64,000 nucleotides of DNA from positions 1 to 64,000 of the forward strand of contig JBJHDF010000014.1 of the NCBI GenBank assembly GCA_050486405.1, written 5' to 3'. The position numbers and the translations under genes were made by a program. Below the pieces are notes generated by a model. The model did no database searches and was not told the DNA's origin. It was given only the letters and a program-made list of their open reading frames with translations. Origin of the DNA: JBJHDF01 sp050486405 (lineage in GTDB: Bacteria; Pseudomonadota; Gammaproteobacteria; Pseudomonadales; Cellvibrionaceae). How positions within the stretch are numbered: position 1 is the first letter of the stretch; every line of letters begins with the position of its first letter. Below are positions 7,344 to 16,179 of the stretch, piece by piece.

Positions 7344-7865
7344 TCAGGTTCCGGCCCGGGACAGGGTCCGCCCGCGCCAGACAAAGTCCACCAGCCAGAG
7401 TTGCTGCCGCCGCCTGTCGTAGGCCTGCCAGAGTTCAGCGTAGCTTTTACCCAGCACCGGGTGCTTTTCTTCGGGGGCTATGTCCGCCAATGGCAAGAGC
7501 ACAAATGCGTTCTCAAGAATTTCCGCCCGAGGCAGTTCCATACCCGCCAAGGCCGTGCCGACAAAATCCCCGTAAGTGAGAATGTCGATATCCAGAGTCC
7601 GGGGACTGAACCGGGGGCCACTGCGATCCCGGCCATTATCGTCCTCTATCTGTTTGAGACAGGCGGACAATTCCGCCACCGGCAACTCTGTATCCAGCCC
7701 CGCCACCAGATTGAAAAAGTGGCTGCCGGCAAACCCCACCGCCTCGCTTTCGTACACCGGGGAGACCTGCAACGGCCCCAACTGATCCGCCAGGGCATCC
7801 AGCCCCGCCAGAATATGGCGGTGCCGGTCGATGTTGCTGCCCAGGCTAAGGTAGACCCGTGTCAT
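7344..7865 (-). CDS. folK: 2-amino-4-hydroxy-6-hydroxymethyldihydropteridine pyrophosphokinase
   Basis: This 173-residue FolK catalyses pyrophosphate transfer from ATP to hydroxymethyl-dihydropterin in folate synthesis. The family marks are visible: VYLSLGSNIDRH at the N-terminus, and GPRFSPRTLDIDILTYGD in the middle, with the Asp pair that holds Mg2+. The start overlaps the folB stop (ATGA), so it is the third gene of tsaD-folB-folK. The C-terminal 20 residues are longer than in E. coli FolK. Confidence 0.93.
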   Translation of the reverse strand: MTRVYLSLGSNIDRHRHILAGLDALADQLGPLQVSPVYESEAVGFAGSHFFNLVAGLDTELPVAELSACLKQIEDDNGRDRSGPRFSPRTLDIDILTYGDFVGTALAGMELPRAEILENAFVLLPLADIAPEEKHPVLGKSYAELWQAYDRRRQQLWLVDFVWRGRTLSRAGT

Positions 7866-8221
7866 GCCGGCTTTTCGCCCCGCTCGATGATCAACCCCAC
7901 ATCCCGGGCGCCGCGCAGGGCGCCTGGCTTGCTCAGGCGCAGGCGCAGCCAGGGCACCTGGAACTCATCCATGACAATCCGCGCCACCTCCTCGGCCAGG
8001 GTTTCCACCAGCAGCGCCTGGCGACTTTCGATATGGGCAATCAACCGTTTGGCCACCGCCTTGTAGTTGAGGGCGTGTTCGATATTGTCCGTGGCCGCCG
8101 CCCGGCGGATGTCAGACGCCATTTCCAGATCCAGGCTCACCGTCTGGCGCACCTCGCGCTCCCAGTCGTAGATGCCGATTACGGTGTCGACCCTCAGGTC
8201 GCGGATATAGACGATGTCCAA
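7862..8221 (-). CDS. folB: Dihydroneopterin aldolase
   Basis: This 119-residue enzyme starts DIVYIRDLRVDTVIGIYDWE and carries NYKAVAKRLIAH, as in FolB. It converts dihydroneopterin to hydroxymethyl-dihydropterin, the FolK substrate. I chose the TTG start at 8221 because it lies 2 bases after the tsaD stop, has GAGGA upstream, and gives the usual FolB length. A longer in-frame extension would run through tsaD and has no family match. The stop overlaps folK. Confidence 0.9.
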   Translation of the reverse strand: MDIVYIRDLRVDTVIGIYDWEREVRQTVSLDLEMASDIRRAAATDNIEHALNYKAVAKRLIAHIESRQALLVETLAEEVARIVMDEFQVPWLRLRLSKPGALRGARDVGLIIERGEKPA

Positions 8222-8223
8222 GG

Positions 8224-9264
8224 TCAGTCCTCGCGGTGCAATGGGGGCAGGGAGTCCAGCGGCCAGCGGGCGTGCACACTCACCCCCAGGTCTTCGCACT
8301 GACCGGCCAGCAGCCGCTGGCAGCCGGCATAGGCAATCATGGCGCCATTGTCGGTGCAGAATTCCGGCCGGGCGTAGAACACCCGGCTGTGAATCTTCGC
8401 CAGTGCCTCTTCCAGCCGCGCGCGCAGGCGCAGATTGGCGGACACACCACCGGCAATCACCAACTGGCGCAGGCCCGTCTGCTGCAGCGCCCGGCGGCAC
8501 TTGATCACCAGGGTATCCACCACCGCCTCCTCAAAGGCCCGGGCAATATCGGCGCAGGTCTGCTCGTCCGGCAAGCCATCGGCGCCGGCGTGTTGGGCAA
8601 CGGTATTCAGAGTGTAGGTCTTCAGACCGCTGAAGCTGAAATCCAGCCCCGGCCGATCCACCATGGGCCGGGGAAAGACAAAGCGCCCGGACTGGCCGCG
8701 CTCGGCCAGGCGGGCGATATGGGGGCCGCCCGGGTAGTCCAGATCCAGCATCTTGGCGGCCTTGTCGAAGGCCTCGCCGGCGGCGTCGTCCAGGGATTCA
8801 CCCAGCAACCGGTACTGACCAATATCCTGCACCTCCACCAGTTGGGTGTGACCGCCGGACACCAGCAGCGCGACAAACGGAAAGGTCGGAGGCGATTCCT
8901 CCAGCATGGGCGCCAGCAGATGGCCCTCCATATGGTGCACCCCCAAAGCCGGTACTCCCAGGGCGTAGGCCAGAGCGCGACCGGCGCAGGCGCCCACCAT
9001 CAGCGCCCCCATCAGGCCGGGGCCGGCGGTGTAGGCCACGCCGTCCAGTTGCTCCCGGGTAAGACCGGCGTCGCGCAGCACCTGCTCGACCAGCGGCAAC
9101 AGGCGGCGGATATGATCCCGGGAGGCCAGTTCTGGCACCACGCCGCCGTACTCGGCGTGCAGGGCAATCTGGCTGTGCAGGGCATGCGCCAGCAACCCGC
9201 GCTCACTGTCGTAGACAGCCACGCCGGTTTCGTCGCAGGAGGTTTCTATGCCCAGTACACGCAT
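8224..9264 (-). CDS. tsaD: tRNA N6-threonylcarbamoyladenosine synthesis protein TsaD
   Basis: TsaD transfers the threonylcarbamoyl group to A37 of ANN-decoding tRNAs, working with TsaB and TsaE. The 346-residue protein starts MRVLGIETSCDETG and has the iron-binding motif HHMEGH with His111 and His115 at the same positions as in E. coli. GSxAG-like and SGGHTQL motifs are also present. It heads tsaD-folB-folK. In most gammaproteobacteria tsaD stands back to back with rpsU; here about 7.8 kb separates them. Confidence 0.97.
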   Translation of the reverse strand: MRVLGIETSCDETGVAVYDSERGLLAHALHSQIALHAEYGGVVPELASRDHIRRLLPLVEQVLRDAGLTREQLDGVAYTAGPGLMGALMVGACAGRALAYALGVPALGVHHMEGHLLAPMLEESPPTFPFVALLVSGGHTQLVEVQDIGQYRLLGESLDDAAGEAFDKAAKMLDLDYPGGPHIARLAERGQSGRFVFPRPMVDRPGLDFSFSGLKTYTLNTVAQHAGADGLPDEQTCADIARAFEEAVVDTLVIKCRRALQQTGLRQLVIAGGVSANLRLRARLEEALAKIHSRVFYARPEFCTDNGAMIAYAGCQRLLAGQCEDLGVSVHARWPLDSLPPLHRED

Positions 9265-9473
9265 GGCGCTACCTTATACCACTACCTTATATTAGGAAGC
9301 GCGTATGATACGTGGCGCCGGTGTCGGGGCCAAGTCGAGACAAAGCCGGGGGACCAAGCCGCTTGCGGCGCACCCGCTGTTCACGGATGCCGGCAGGCGA
9401 TAAAATGCCACTTGGACGGTCATTGCCCTACTTCGAACCCATTCGAAACAATAAGCAAAACAAGGAACAACCC

Positions 9474-10034
9474 ATGGAATCAGTCAACAACCCCTACCAG
9501 ACTCCCATCGGCGACCTGACCCGGGACGATGATGAGGAGTACGGCGAAATCCGCTTTTTTTCACCGGAGATCCGCATTGGCCGGCTGCGCTATCTGGCCC
9601 ACTCAGCTCTGATTTTTCTGGCCATGTACCTGGCTATGACCATTCTGATTTTCGGGATGGCCTCCTTAATGGAAAGCCCCGCAGCGGCCGCGGGGCTGGG
9701 CTTGGTCGCCTTAGTGCTGACCATCGCGGCCTATGTGCCCTGGTTTATCGTGCTCATCCAGCGGCTGCACGACCTCAATCACTCCGGCTGGTGGTCACTG
9801 CTGATGTTGGTGCCCTTTGTTAATATTGTGTTCGCCTTCTATGTGCTGTTGGCACCCGGCACCAAAGGCAGGAACAATTACGGCCCGCCGCCGCCTCCCA
9901 ATCAGCTCTGGCACTGGATTGTGGGGCTGACCCTGCCGGCTATTTTCTTCCTGGGCATAATCGCCGCCATAGCGATACCGGCATACTACGATTACACTCA
10001 GCGCGCTCAACAGCACCAACAGAGCCAGCCGTAA
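9474..10034 (+). CDS. DUF805 family membrane protein with a pilin-like C-terminal segment
   Basis: From ATG 9474 (AAGGAAC upstream) the protein has 186 residues. The DUF805 marks are RIGRLRY (34-40), RLHDLNHSGWW (97-107) and PGTKGRNNYG (128-137), with membrane segments near 42-66, 73-97 and 107-127. After a proline run comes a fourth hydrophobic segment, GIIAAIAIPAYYDYTQRAQ (161-179), that closely resembles the N-terminal helix of type IV pilins. The function of DUF805 proteins is unknown. The gene is convergent with the DUF58 gene, 7 bases away. Confidence 0.8.
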   Translation: MESVNNPYQTPIGDLTRDDDEEYGEIRFFSPEIRIGRLRYLAHSALIFLAMYLAMTILIFGMASLMESPAAAAGLGLVALVLTIAAYVPWFIVLIQRLHDLNHSGWWSLLMLVPFVNIVFAFYVLLAPGTKGRNNYGPPPPPNQLWHWIVGLTLPAIFFLGIIAAIAIPAYYDYTQRAQQHQQSQP

Positions 10035-10041
10035 AGCAGGG

Positions 10042-11385
10042 CTACAGAACCCCGGCCCGCTTGATCTCCAGATAACTGTTGGCCAACCGCACCGCCAGCT
10101 CCGGTGCGGTACAGTCCAGACTGTAACAACCCGCCGCCTCCAGGCGCTGCTGCATGCGGGCGCGGCTCTCCAGGTAGAGCCGCGTACCCGCGTAATCCAG
10201 GGCCTGGTCAAACTCTCTCACTGGCCGTTGCTCTAGCGTATCGAGCACCAACTCGCGGATATTGGCAATCATCACCAGATGGCGGCGCTTGAGCAGGTTG
10301 GTCGCCAACAGCAACTCCTCCACGTCCTCGTCCCGGGAGTTGGTCAGCACTATCACCAGCGAACGCTTCTGCTGCAGCAGACAGAGCTTTTCCGCCGCAG
10401 CCGCGTAGTCTGGCGCGCACTGACTGGCCTGCAGATCGTAGACGCCGTTGAGCAACTGCTTGACACTGCCCACCCCCTTTTGCGGTGGAATCCAACGCTG
10501 GCTTTCGCCAAAGCTCAGCAGGCTGACACTGTCCCCCTGGCGCAGGGCGATATAACCCACCAGCAGCATGGCGTTAAGGGCGTGGTCAAAATGACTCAGG
10601 TGGTCGTCCCGGGCGCGCATGCGGCGGCCACTGTCCAGCAGCAGAACGATCTGCTGGTCCCGTTCGTCCTGATACTCCCGGGAAATCAATTGCTGGCGCC
10701 GGGAAGTGGCTTTCCAGTCGAGCTGCCGCAGGCTGTCGCCCAGACGGTATTCCCGCAACTGGTGAAATTCCAGGCCCGTGCCCCGGCGGGGTTTTCTGCG
10801 AATGCCCAACTGGCTGGTGTGATTGTCGGTGGCCAGGAGGGTGTAGCCGGCAATGGCGGTAAAATCCGGGTACACGCGCAGGGTGTCGGCGCTGCCACTG
10901 CGATAGCGCAGACGCCACAAGCCCAGCGCACTGGGCACTTCCACCCAGGCGGGCTGAAACGGCAGATCGCCCCGCCGCAGCGGCCGCAACCGGTAGCGGC
11001 TGCGGCTGACCTGCCCCGGAATCAGCTGGATTTGCTGTGGCAACAGCTGAATTTCGGCGCTGGCGTCAACGCCGTCGAATACACGCAGCGCCCGCGGCCG
11101 GTCAAAGCCGTGGTGCAGGCAGAGTTCCACCTCCGCCCACTGATTAACCGCCAGGCTGGCCGGCGCCCGTCGCTCCACGCTGACCGGTGGCAGACTGCGG
11201 GACAGGCCCAAATCCAGCGCCGCCGCCAACAGCCAAGCGCCCAGCAACAGCACACCCGGCGCCGCCAGCGCAACGCCGCCGTAGCGGCCCAGCAGCGCCA
11301 GCGCCAGGGCGATCAAGGCCAGCGCGGCCAGGCTGCCATACAGGCGCGGCGCCGGTACCCAGCGTTTACCCCGGAACAAGTCCAT
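10042..11385 (-). CDS. DUF58 domain-containing protein
   Basis: From ATG 11385 the protein has 447 residues. Two hydrophobic segments (about 15-60) precede a periplasmic-like beta region, then the conserved DUF58 core (GTGLEFHQLREYRLGDSLR...DWKATSR), then a von Willebrand A-like fold whose first strand ends VLLLDSGRR. DUF58 proteins are regular partners of MoxR ATPases. The start shares one base with the MoxR stop (TGATG), so the two are translationally coupled. It is the last gene of the six-gene operon. Confidence 0.88.
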   Translation of the reverse strand: MDLFRGKRWVPAPRLYGSLAALALIALALALLGRYGGVALAAPGVLLLGAWLLAAALDLGLSRSLPPVSVERRAPASLAVNQWAEVELCLHHGFDRPRALRVFDGVDASAEIQLLPQQIQLIPGQVSRSRYRLRPLRRGDLPFQPAWVEVPSALGLWRLRYRSGSADTLRVYPDFTAIAGYTLLATDNHTSQLGIRRKPRRGTGLEFHQLREYRLGDSLRQLDWKATSRRQQLISREYQDERDQQIVLLLDSGRRMRARDDHLSHFDHALNAMLLVGYIALRQGDSVSLLSFGESQRWIPPQKGVGSVKQLLNGVYDLQASQCAPDYAAAAEKLCLLQQKRSLVIVLTNSRDEDVEELLLATNLLKRRHLVMIANIRELVLDTLEQRPVREFDQALDYAGTRLYLESRARMQQRLEAAGCYSLDCTAPELAVRLANSYLEIKRAGVL

Positions 11386-12365
11386 CAATGTCTGGGTGCC
11401 TCCACCTGCTGCAGCAGCGACGCCAGCACACGGTCCGGGTCCGTGCCGTCGATGGTCATCTCCGGCGCCAGCAACACCCGGTGGCGCAGGGCCGGCAGGT
11501 ACATGGCTTTGACATCGTCCGGCGTGACAAACGCATTGCTGTTGAGCAGGGCATAGGCCCGGGCCGAGGCGAGCAGAGCAATACAGGCCCGGGGGCCGGC
11601 ACCCCGGGCAATACCAGGCCACTCACGGGTTGCCCGCACCAGACGCACCACATAGGCAAGCACCTGATCGTCCAGGGTAATCTGGCCGGCAATTTTTTGC
11701 AGGCTGAGCAGGTGCGCGGGCTTGAGCAGGGTGCGCACGCCTTCCAGGCCGAAGCTCCCGACGCCCTGGCTGCCAATCTGGCGCAGCATCCGCTCTTCGT
11801 CGTCCTGCTCCGGGTAGTCGATCATCACCTTCAACATAAAGCGGTCCAACTCCGCTTCCGGCAGCGGGTAGGTGCCCTCCTGCTCCACCGGGTTCTGGGT
11901 GGCCAACACCATAAAGGGGTTGCCCACGGCAAGGGACTCGCCCTCGATGGTGACCTGCCCTTCCTGCATCACTTCCAGCAGCGCGGCCTGAGTCTTGGCC
12001 GGGGCGCGATTGATTTCGTCGGCCAGCAGCAGGTTGGTGAACACCGGGCCGCGGCGAATTTCAAATTCCTGCTTGGCCATATTGAACAGGGCATGGCCGG
12101 TGATATCGCTGGGCATCAGATCCGGCGTGAACTGCACCCGGGCGAAGTCGCCGCCAAAGCACTTGGCCAGGCAGCGCACCAGCAGGGTCTTGCCCAGACC
12201 GGGAACGCCCTCGATCAGCACGTGGCCCCGGGCAATCAGCGCCGCCAGCACCTGTTCGATCACCCTGTCCTGGCCCACCAGGGCTTTCTTGATTTCCCGA
12301 CGCAGGCCATCGGCCAGGGCGCTGGCCTGTTCCAGTCGTGATTCCAGAGAAGTCTCTTCGCTCAT
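11385..12365 (-). CDS. MoxR family AAA+ ATPase
   Basis: This 326-residue ATPase has Walker A GVPGLGKT at 53-60, Walker B LLADEIN at 112-118, and sensor 1 near ATQNPVEQEGTYPLPEAELD. MoxR proteins act as chaperones that activate partner proteins, usually VWA- or DUF58-containing ones. The partner here is probably the next gene. The start overlaps the upstream DUF4350 stop (ATGA). Confidence 0.95.
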   Translation of the reverse strand: MSEETSLESRLEQASALADGLRREIKKALVGQDRVIEQVLAALIARGHVLIEGVPGLGKTLLVRCLAKCFGGDFARVQFTPDLMPSDITGHALFNMAKQEFEIRRGPVFTNLLLADEINRAPAKTQAALLEVMQEGQVTIEGESLAVGNPFMVLATQNPVEQEGTYPLPEAELDRFMLKVMIDYPEQDDEERMLRQIGSQGVGSFGLEGVRTLLKPAHLLSLQKIAGQITLDDQVLAYVVRLVRATREWPGIARGAGPRACIALLASARAYALLNSNAFVTPDDVKAMYLPALRHRVLLAPEMTIDGTDPDRVLASLLQQVEAPRH

Positions 12366-13669
12366 AGTTGTTTCCTCAGGGTTTGCAGGCAGGCAACCGC
12401 CCGGGTGAAATCGTGGGGATGCTGCAGGTCTGGCGCATAGAGCGCCCGCTCAAGCAGATCGACGGACAAGCCGCTCAGTTGGGTCAAGTGCAGCATCTGC
12501 CGCTCCCGATCCCAGAGTTCAAAACCGGGTAGATGCCTCTGAATCTCGCGTTGCACCTGCTCGCGCAGTAGAGCAACCAGATGGGGATGCTGGCGGCGGC
12601 GCCAGAGCAACTGGGCGCTGGCCCGGATGTGCTCGGCCAGGCTGCGCCGGCCCTCGGCGGCGCGGGTCAGCACCGGACCAAAGCGCGCGGCGCTGGCCCA
12701 GAGCCACAGGAAAAGAGCCAGCAACGCCGCCCAGACCCCCAGCGGACTGCCCTGCCGGATCATGGCCCACAGCGAGGGGGAATCCTGATTCACCAGAAAC
12801 CACACCTGGCCCTGGGGGTTAATCAATTGCCACAACAGGTAAGCGTGGTCGTGACAGGCGATGCGGCGGTTGCCCCAGATGCGGTTGTCGCTGTTGACGA
12901 TAACGCGACCCTCGCCGTGAGCAAAAGCCGCCAGAAACAAACCCCAATCGCTGCCCGCCCACAGATCCGGCAGATCACCGTGGATGGCGAAGAGTCTGCC
13001 TTGGCTGTAATCCACCAGGAGATTTTCGCCGCCAAGTTCCGTCTCCTGCAACGCCCAGCGCGGGTGGCAATAAGAGTCGTCAACCTGGCGCTCATCGGCG
13101 AGATCGCTGGCACTGTGGGCATCGCCCTCGGTAAGCACTGCCTGATTATCCTGCACCAGCTCTTCGGCGCCGTTTTCCGGAGTTTCCTCTGGCCGCGCGC
13201 AGGCGGCCGAGCCACCACTGGCCTCGCGGCGCCAACGCCGCTCTTCATCGACCATGATTTGAAAACGCGCAAAAAGTGGATCCGGGGTATGACTAACGCC
13301 GATAAACGGATTGCGGGTGGAGACAATCACGGTGCCACCGGAGTCCACCCAATCCAATACCCGGCTCAGCCGCTCGCCACGCAGAGTTCGGTAGCCACCT
13401 TCCAGAATCAGGGTGTCTTCCCGCCCAAAGGATTCGCCCCGCCAACCCATTCGATCCAGCGCCGCCAGGCTGCGCAGGGTGTGGGCCTGGATACCCTGCA
13501 GCTGCAGAAATTGGGCCGCAGCCAGGTAATCGTCCAGCAGCGCGGCCTCCGAAAAGCCGCCCTCAATGCTCTCTTCCTCCCAGGTGAGCTGCGTGGCCAG
13601 CCACACACCCAGCGCCAACAGCACCAGCAGCGCCAGAATCCACCACAGGCGGGCCTTCGACCTAGCCAC
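12362..13669 (-). CDS. DUF4350 domain-containing membrane protein
   Basis: This 435-residue protein has an N-terminal membrane anchor (about 8-27) and a large soluble part with the DUF4350 pattern (LLDDYLAAAQFLQLQGI, then DTLILEGGYRTL and VDSGGTVIVSTRNP). A second membrane segment (about 315-335, LGVWAALLALFLWLW) is followed by an Arg-rich cytoplasmic tail. DUF4350 resembles an inactive glutamine-amidotransferase-like fold. The gene overlaps its neighbours on both sides. Its place between DUF4129 and MoxR genes is a known association; the function is unknown. Confidence 0.8.
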   Translation of the reverse strand: MARSKARLWWILALLVLLALGVWLATQLTWEEESIEGGFSEAALLDDYLAAAQFLQLQGIQAHTLRSLAALDRMGWRGESFGREDTLILEGGYRTLRGERLSRVLDWVDSGGTVIVSTRNPFIGVSHTPDPLFARFQIMVDEERRWRREASGGSAACARPEETPENGAEELVQDNQAVLTEGDAHSASDLADERQVDDSYCHPRWALQETELGGENLLVDYSQGRLFAIHGDLPDLWAGSDWGLFLAAFAHGEGRVIVNSDNRIWGNRRIACHDHAYLLWQLINPQGQVWFLVNQDSPSLWAMIRQGSPLGVWAALLALFLWLWASAARFGPVLTRAAEGRRSLAEHIRASAQLLWRRRQHPHLVALLREQVQREIQRHLPGFELWDRERQMLHLTQLSGLSVDLLERALYAPDLQHPHDFTRAVACLQTLRKQL

Positions 13670-15209
13670 GGGGCGTCACCTCTTTGGTGGCGGCCTGCCA
13701 GACCGGGTTCCAATCGCGACACAGGGCCTGCCCCAACTCGGCGTCCGGGGGGCTGTGGCCATAGGCCAGGCGCTGCCAGGCCCGCGTGAGCCGGGCAAAG
13801 TACTTCTGGGGAAGCCGGGGCTGCGTATCGGCAGCAGCGCGGACCAGTTGCAGGCACTCGCCTTCGGTGTAACCCTCCTCAATTTCCAGCCCCGACTCCA
13901 GTAAGCGCGACAGGCTGGCCCGATACAACAACGCCAGAGCCTGCCGGTGTTCACCCTGCTGCCAGAACGTCTCGGCTGCCGCACTGATGTCCTCCGGCAG
14001 AGACTCCCGGGTCACCTCCATGCCAAACAATGTCACCGGGCGTTGCACGTTGGGCAGCGTCACCCGCTGGGGCAGATAGGCCGCCAGCCAGTGGCGATAA
14101 CGCAGAATCAACACCACTACCAGCCCCAGTACCAGCGCCCACAACAACCACTGCAGGAAACTCGCCAGCCCACCCATTCTGCTCGAAATGGACATCAGTA
14201 GTTCCCACCACACGTCGAGGAAGGATCTGTCCGCGCTATCCTCGGGCTCGTCTTCCTCGTTACTTTTGAAGCGCAGATAGCGAAAGTGAATCACTTCCTG
14301 AAAATCCTCACCCGTCATCACTTCCTCTATCCAACGCTTGGCGCTGTCCCGATCATAGGGCTGCGTTGACGCCTGCTGGGCGCTGCTCTCCGCCCAGGCC
14401 TGATTTGTCACCGGCCCCAGTAAACAAAGGCCCAGCACAAACACCGCCAGGACACTCACTGCAGACCCGGGCTGCCTTTTCCCAACAATGCGCCGAAAAG
14501 CGATATCGATATCCCAGGCTTCCAACTGGATGCGCCGGTTGAGGTAGAGGGAAAAGCCGCAGGCCACATAGAAGGGCGCCACCAGCGCCATGCAGAAGTA
14601 ACTGATCAGATTACTCAAAAACGCCGCCCAACCATCGCTCGCCGCGAACATATACTCCCAGAAGTAGAGTTCCCAATCGCCAGGCAAGAGAGCAAATAAC
14701 ACCACAGCAACACCCAGCGCCGCCAAGCCCTCCAGGTGAACACCCAGGATCGTCAGCCAGGACGCCGGCGCCGTGCCGCTCCGGTGCAACAGCGACAGCC
14801 GCTCGCTGCGCTCGTACCCGCCCATACCCTCCAGTTGCAACACCGGCAGGTCCATGGAACGGGTGAGGCTCAGGCGCCGCCAGGTCAGCGAAGCAAACCA
14901 CTGCCGCCAGGCCAGGCCGGGAAAGGCGCGCAGGGCACTGCGGGTATCCGGCAGTTCGCCAAACACCGCGTGGCTCAACAGGTGGAGCAGGGGGCGCTCG
15001 AACAGCGGCTTGAGCCACCAGATCACCAGGAGACTGAGCCAGCGCCAGTCGCCGGGCAGCAGGTTCAGCAGCATAAACAGGGGGAAGGTGAGCAACAGCC
15101 AGATCCGGGTCAAGGGCCACCACCAGCGGCGTGCCATCAGCAGGCCCAGATCCACCGCTTCCCAGGGACTGCGCGGACGAATTTCCACCGTCACCCGATC
15201 AAGATTCAC
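13662..15209 (-). CDS. DUF4129 domain-containing membrane protein
   Basis: This 515-residue protein has several membrane segments in its first 270 residues (about 33-70, 155-180, 195-230 and 250-268), a soluble segment, another membrane helix near 343-366, and a C-terminal DUF4129 domain. That domain includes FGMEVTRESLPEDISAAA and YTEGECLQLV. DUF4129 occurs with transglutaminase or MoxR-DUF58 systems. The gene overlaps SpoIIM by 11 bases and DUF4350 by 8 bases. No enzymatic motif is visible. Confidence 0.78.
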   Translation of the reverse strand: MNLDRVTVEIRPRSPWEAVDLGLLMARRWWWPLTRIWLLLTFPLFMLLNLLPGDWRWLSLLVIWWLKPLFERPLLHLLSHAVFGELPDTRSALRAFPGLAWRQWFASLTWRRLSLTRSMDLPVLQLEGMGGYERSERLSLLHRSGTAPASWLTILGVHLEGLAALGVAVVLFALLPGDWELYFWEYMFAASDGWAAFLSNLISYFCMALVAPFYVACGFSLYLNRRIQLEAWDIDIAFRRIVGKRQPGSAVSVLAVFVLGLCLLGPVTNQAWAESSAQQASTQPYDRDSAKRWIEEVMTGEDFQEVIHFRYLRFKSNEEDEPEDSADRSFLDVWWELLMSISSRMGGLASFLQWLLWALVLGLVVVLILRYRHWLAAYLPQRVTLPNVQRPVTLFGMEVTRESLPEDISAAAETFWQQGEHRQALALLYRASLSRLLESGLEIEEGYTEGECLQLVRAAADTQPRLPQKYFARLTRAWQRLAYGHSPPDAELGQALCRDWNPVWQAATKEVTPRG

Positions 15210-16179
15210 GCTGATTCCTGCCGCTCAGGGCCAGATAGGCGATAACCATTACCCAGAAAAAGGCGCCTGCGGCGTATTTTTGCAGCGGCGGCAACAGATT
15301 GCTGGACGACCAGAATGCCTCGATAAAGGCAGCGATCACCAGCATCAGGATCACACCGTACATCAGACGGATAGACACAGCCCCGGCACGCTTGAGGGCT
15401 TCCACCCGGGTGTGATTGCCGGGGTTCAACAGGTGGTAGCCCAGTTTGAGGCCCGCGGCCCCGGCAATAACAATGGCGGTGAGCTCAAAACTGCCGTGGC
15501 CGATCACGAAGGTGAAAAAGGTTTCGGTATAGCCCACCTGGGTCAGGTGTCCGGCCACGGCACCAAAAAGCAGGCTGTTGTACACCAGAAAGAAGATGCT
15601 GCCCAGGCCAAACAGCAAACCCGTGGCAAAGGTACGAAAGGACACGCCGATATTGTTACTGATATAAAAGCCGAACATCTGCCAGTTGGTACCCGCGTCA
15701 CGGCCACTGCCTACCACCTGGTTGTTCGGGTGGTACATCTGCTCATAGAGATCCGCCTGGCCGGGGCTGAGCAGGGTGTAGGCAAGCTCCGGCTCCAGGA
15801 GTATGGCGAGAAACAGCAACAGCCCCGGCCCGTAGAGCAGCGCCGTGGCCAGCCAGAAATACCGCTGCTCCCGGCGTACCAGGCGGGGGAAGTCGGTCAC
15901 CACAAACTTCAGCAGTTGCTGCAACAGCGGCTGCTTGCGCTGGTAGAGCTGCTGATGACCGCGAATCACCAGATCACCCAGGCGATCCACCAGATGGCTG
16001 CTATAGTGGCGCTCCCGGGCCAGGGCATGAAAGTGACACAGGCGGCGATAAAGGCTGGCAAAGTCCGCCAACTGCTCCGGGGCGAGGCTGCCGCTCTGCT
16101 TCTTTTCCAGCGCCTCAATCAGCTCCGCCACGGCCTCCCACTGACTGCCGTACAGCCGTTCAAACTGCCCCTGCTTCAT
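15199..16179 (-). CDS. Stage II sporulation protein M-like (SpoIIM/DUF95) membrane protein
   Basis: This 326-residue protein has a soluble, Arg-rich helical N-terminus (about 1-100) and about five membrane segments after residue 105. The family region includes NNIGVSFRTFATGLLFGLG and FVIGHGSFELTAIVIAGAAG. In this organism it has nothing to do with sporulation; SpoIIM-like genes are common next to RDD and MoxR-DUF58 genes. It overlaps the RDD gene by 4 bases. Confidence 0.88.
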   Translation of the reverse strand: MKQGQFERLYGSQWEAVAELIEALEKKQSGSLAPEQLADFASLYRRLCHFHALARERHYSSHLVDRLGDLVIRGHQQLYQRKQPLLQQLLKFVVTDFPRLVRREQRYFWLATALLYGPGLLLFLAILLEPELAYTLLSPGQADLYEQMYHPNNQVVGSGRDAGTNWQMFGFYISNNIGVSFRTFATGLLFGLGSIFFLVYNSLLFGAVAGHLTQVGYTETFFTFVIGHGSFELTAIVIAGAAGLKLGYHLLNPGNHTRVEALKRAGAVSIRLMYGVILMLVIAAFIEAFWSSSNLLPPLQKYAAGAFFWVMVIAYLALSGRNQRES

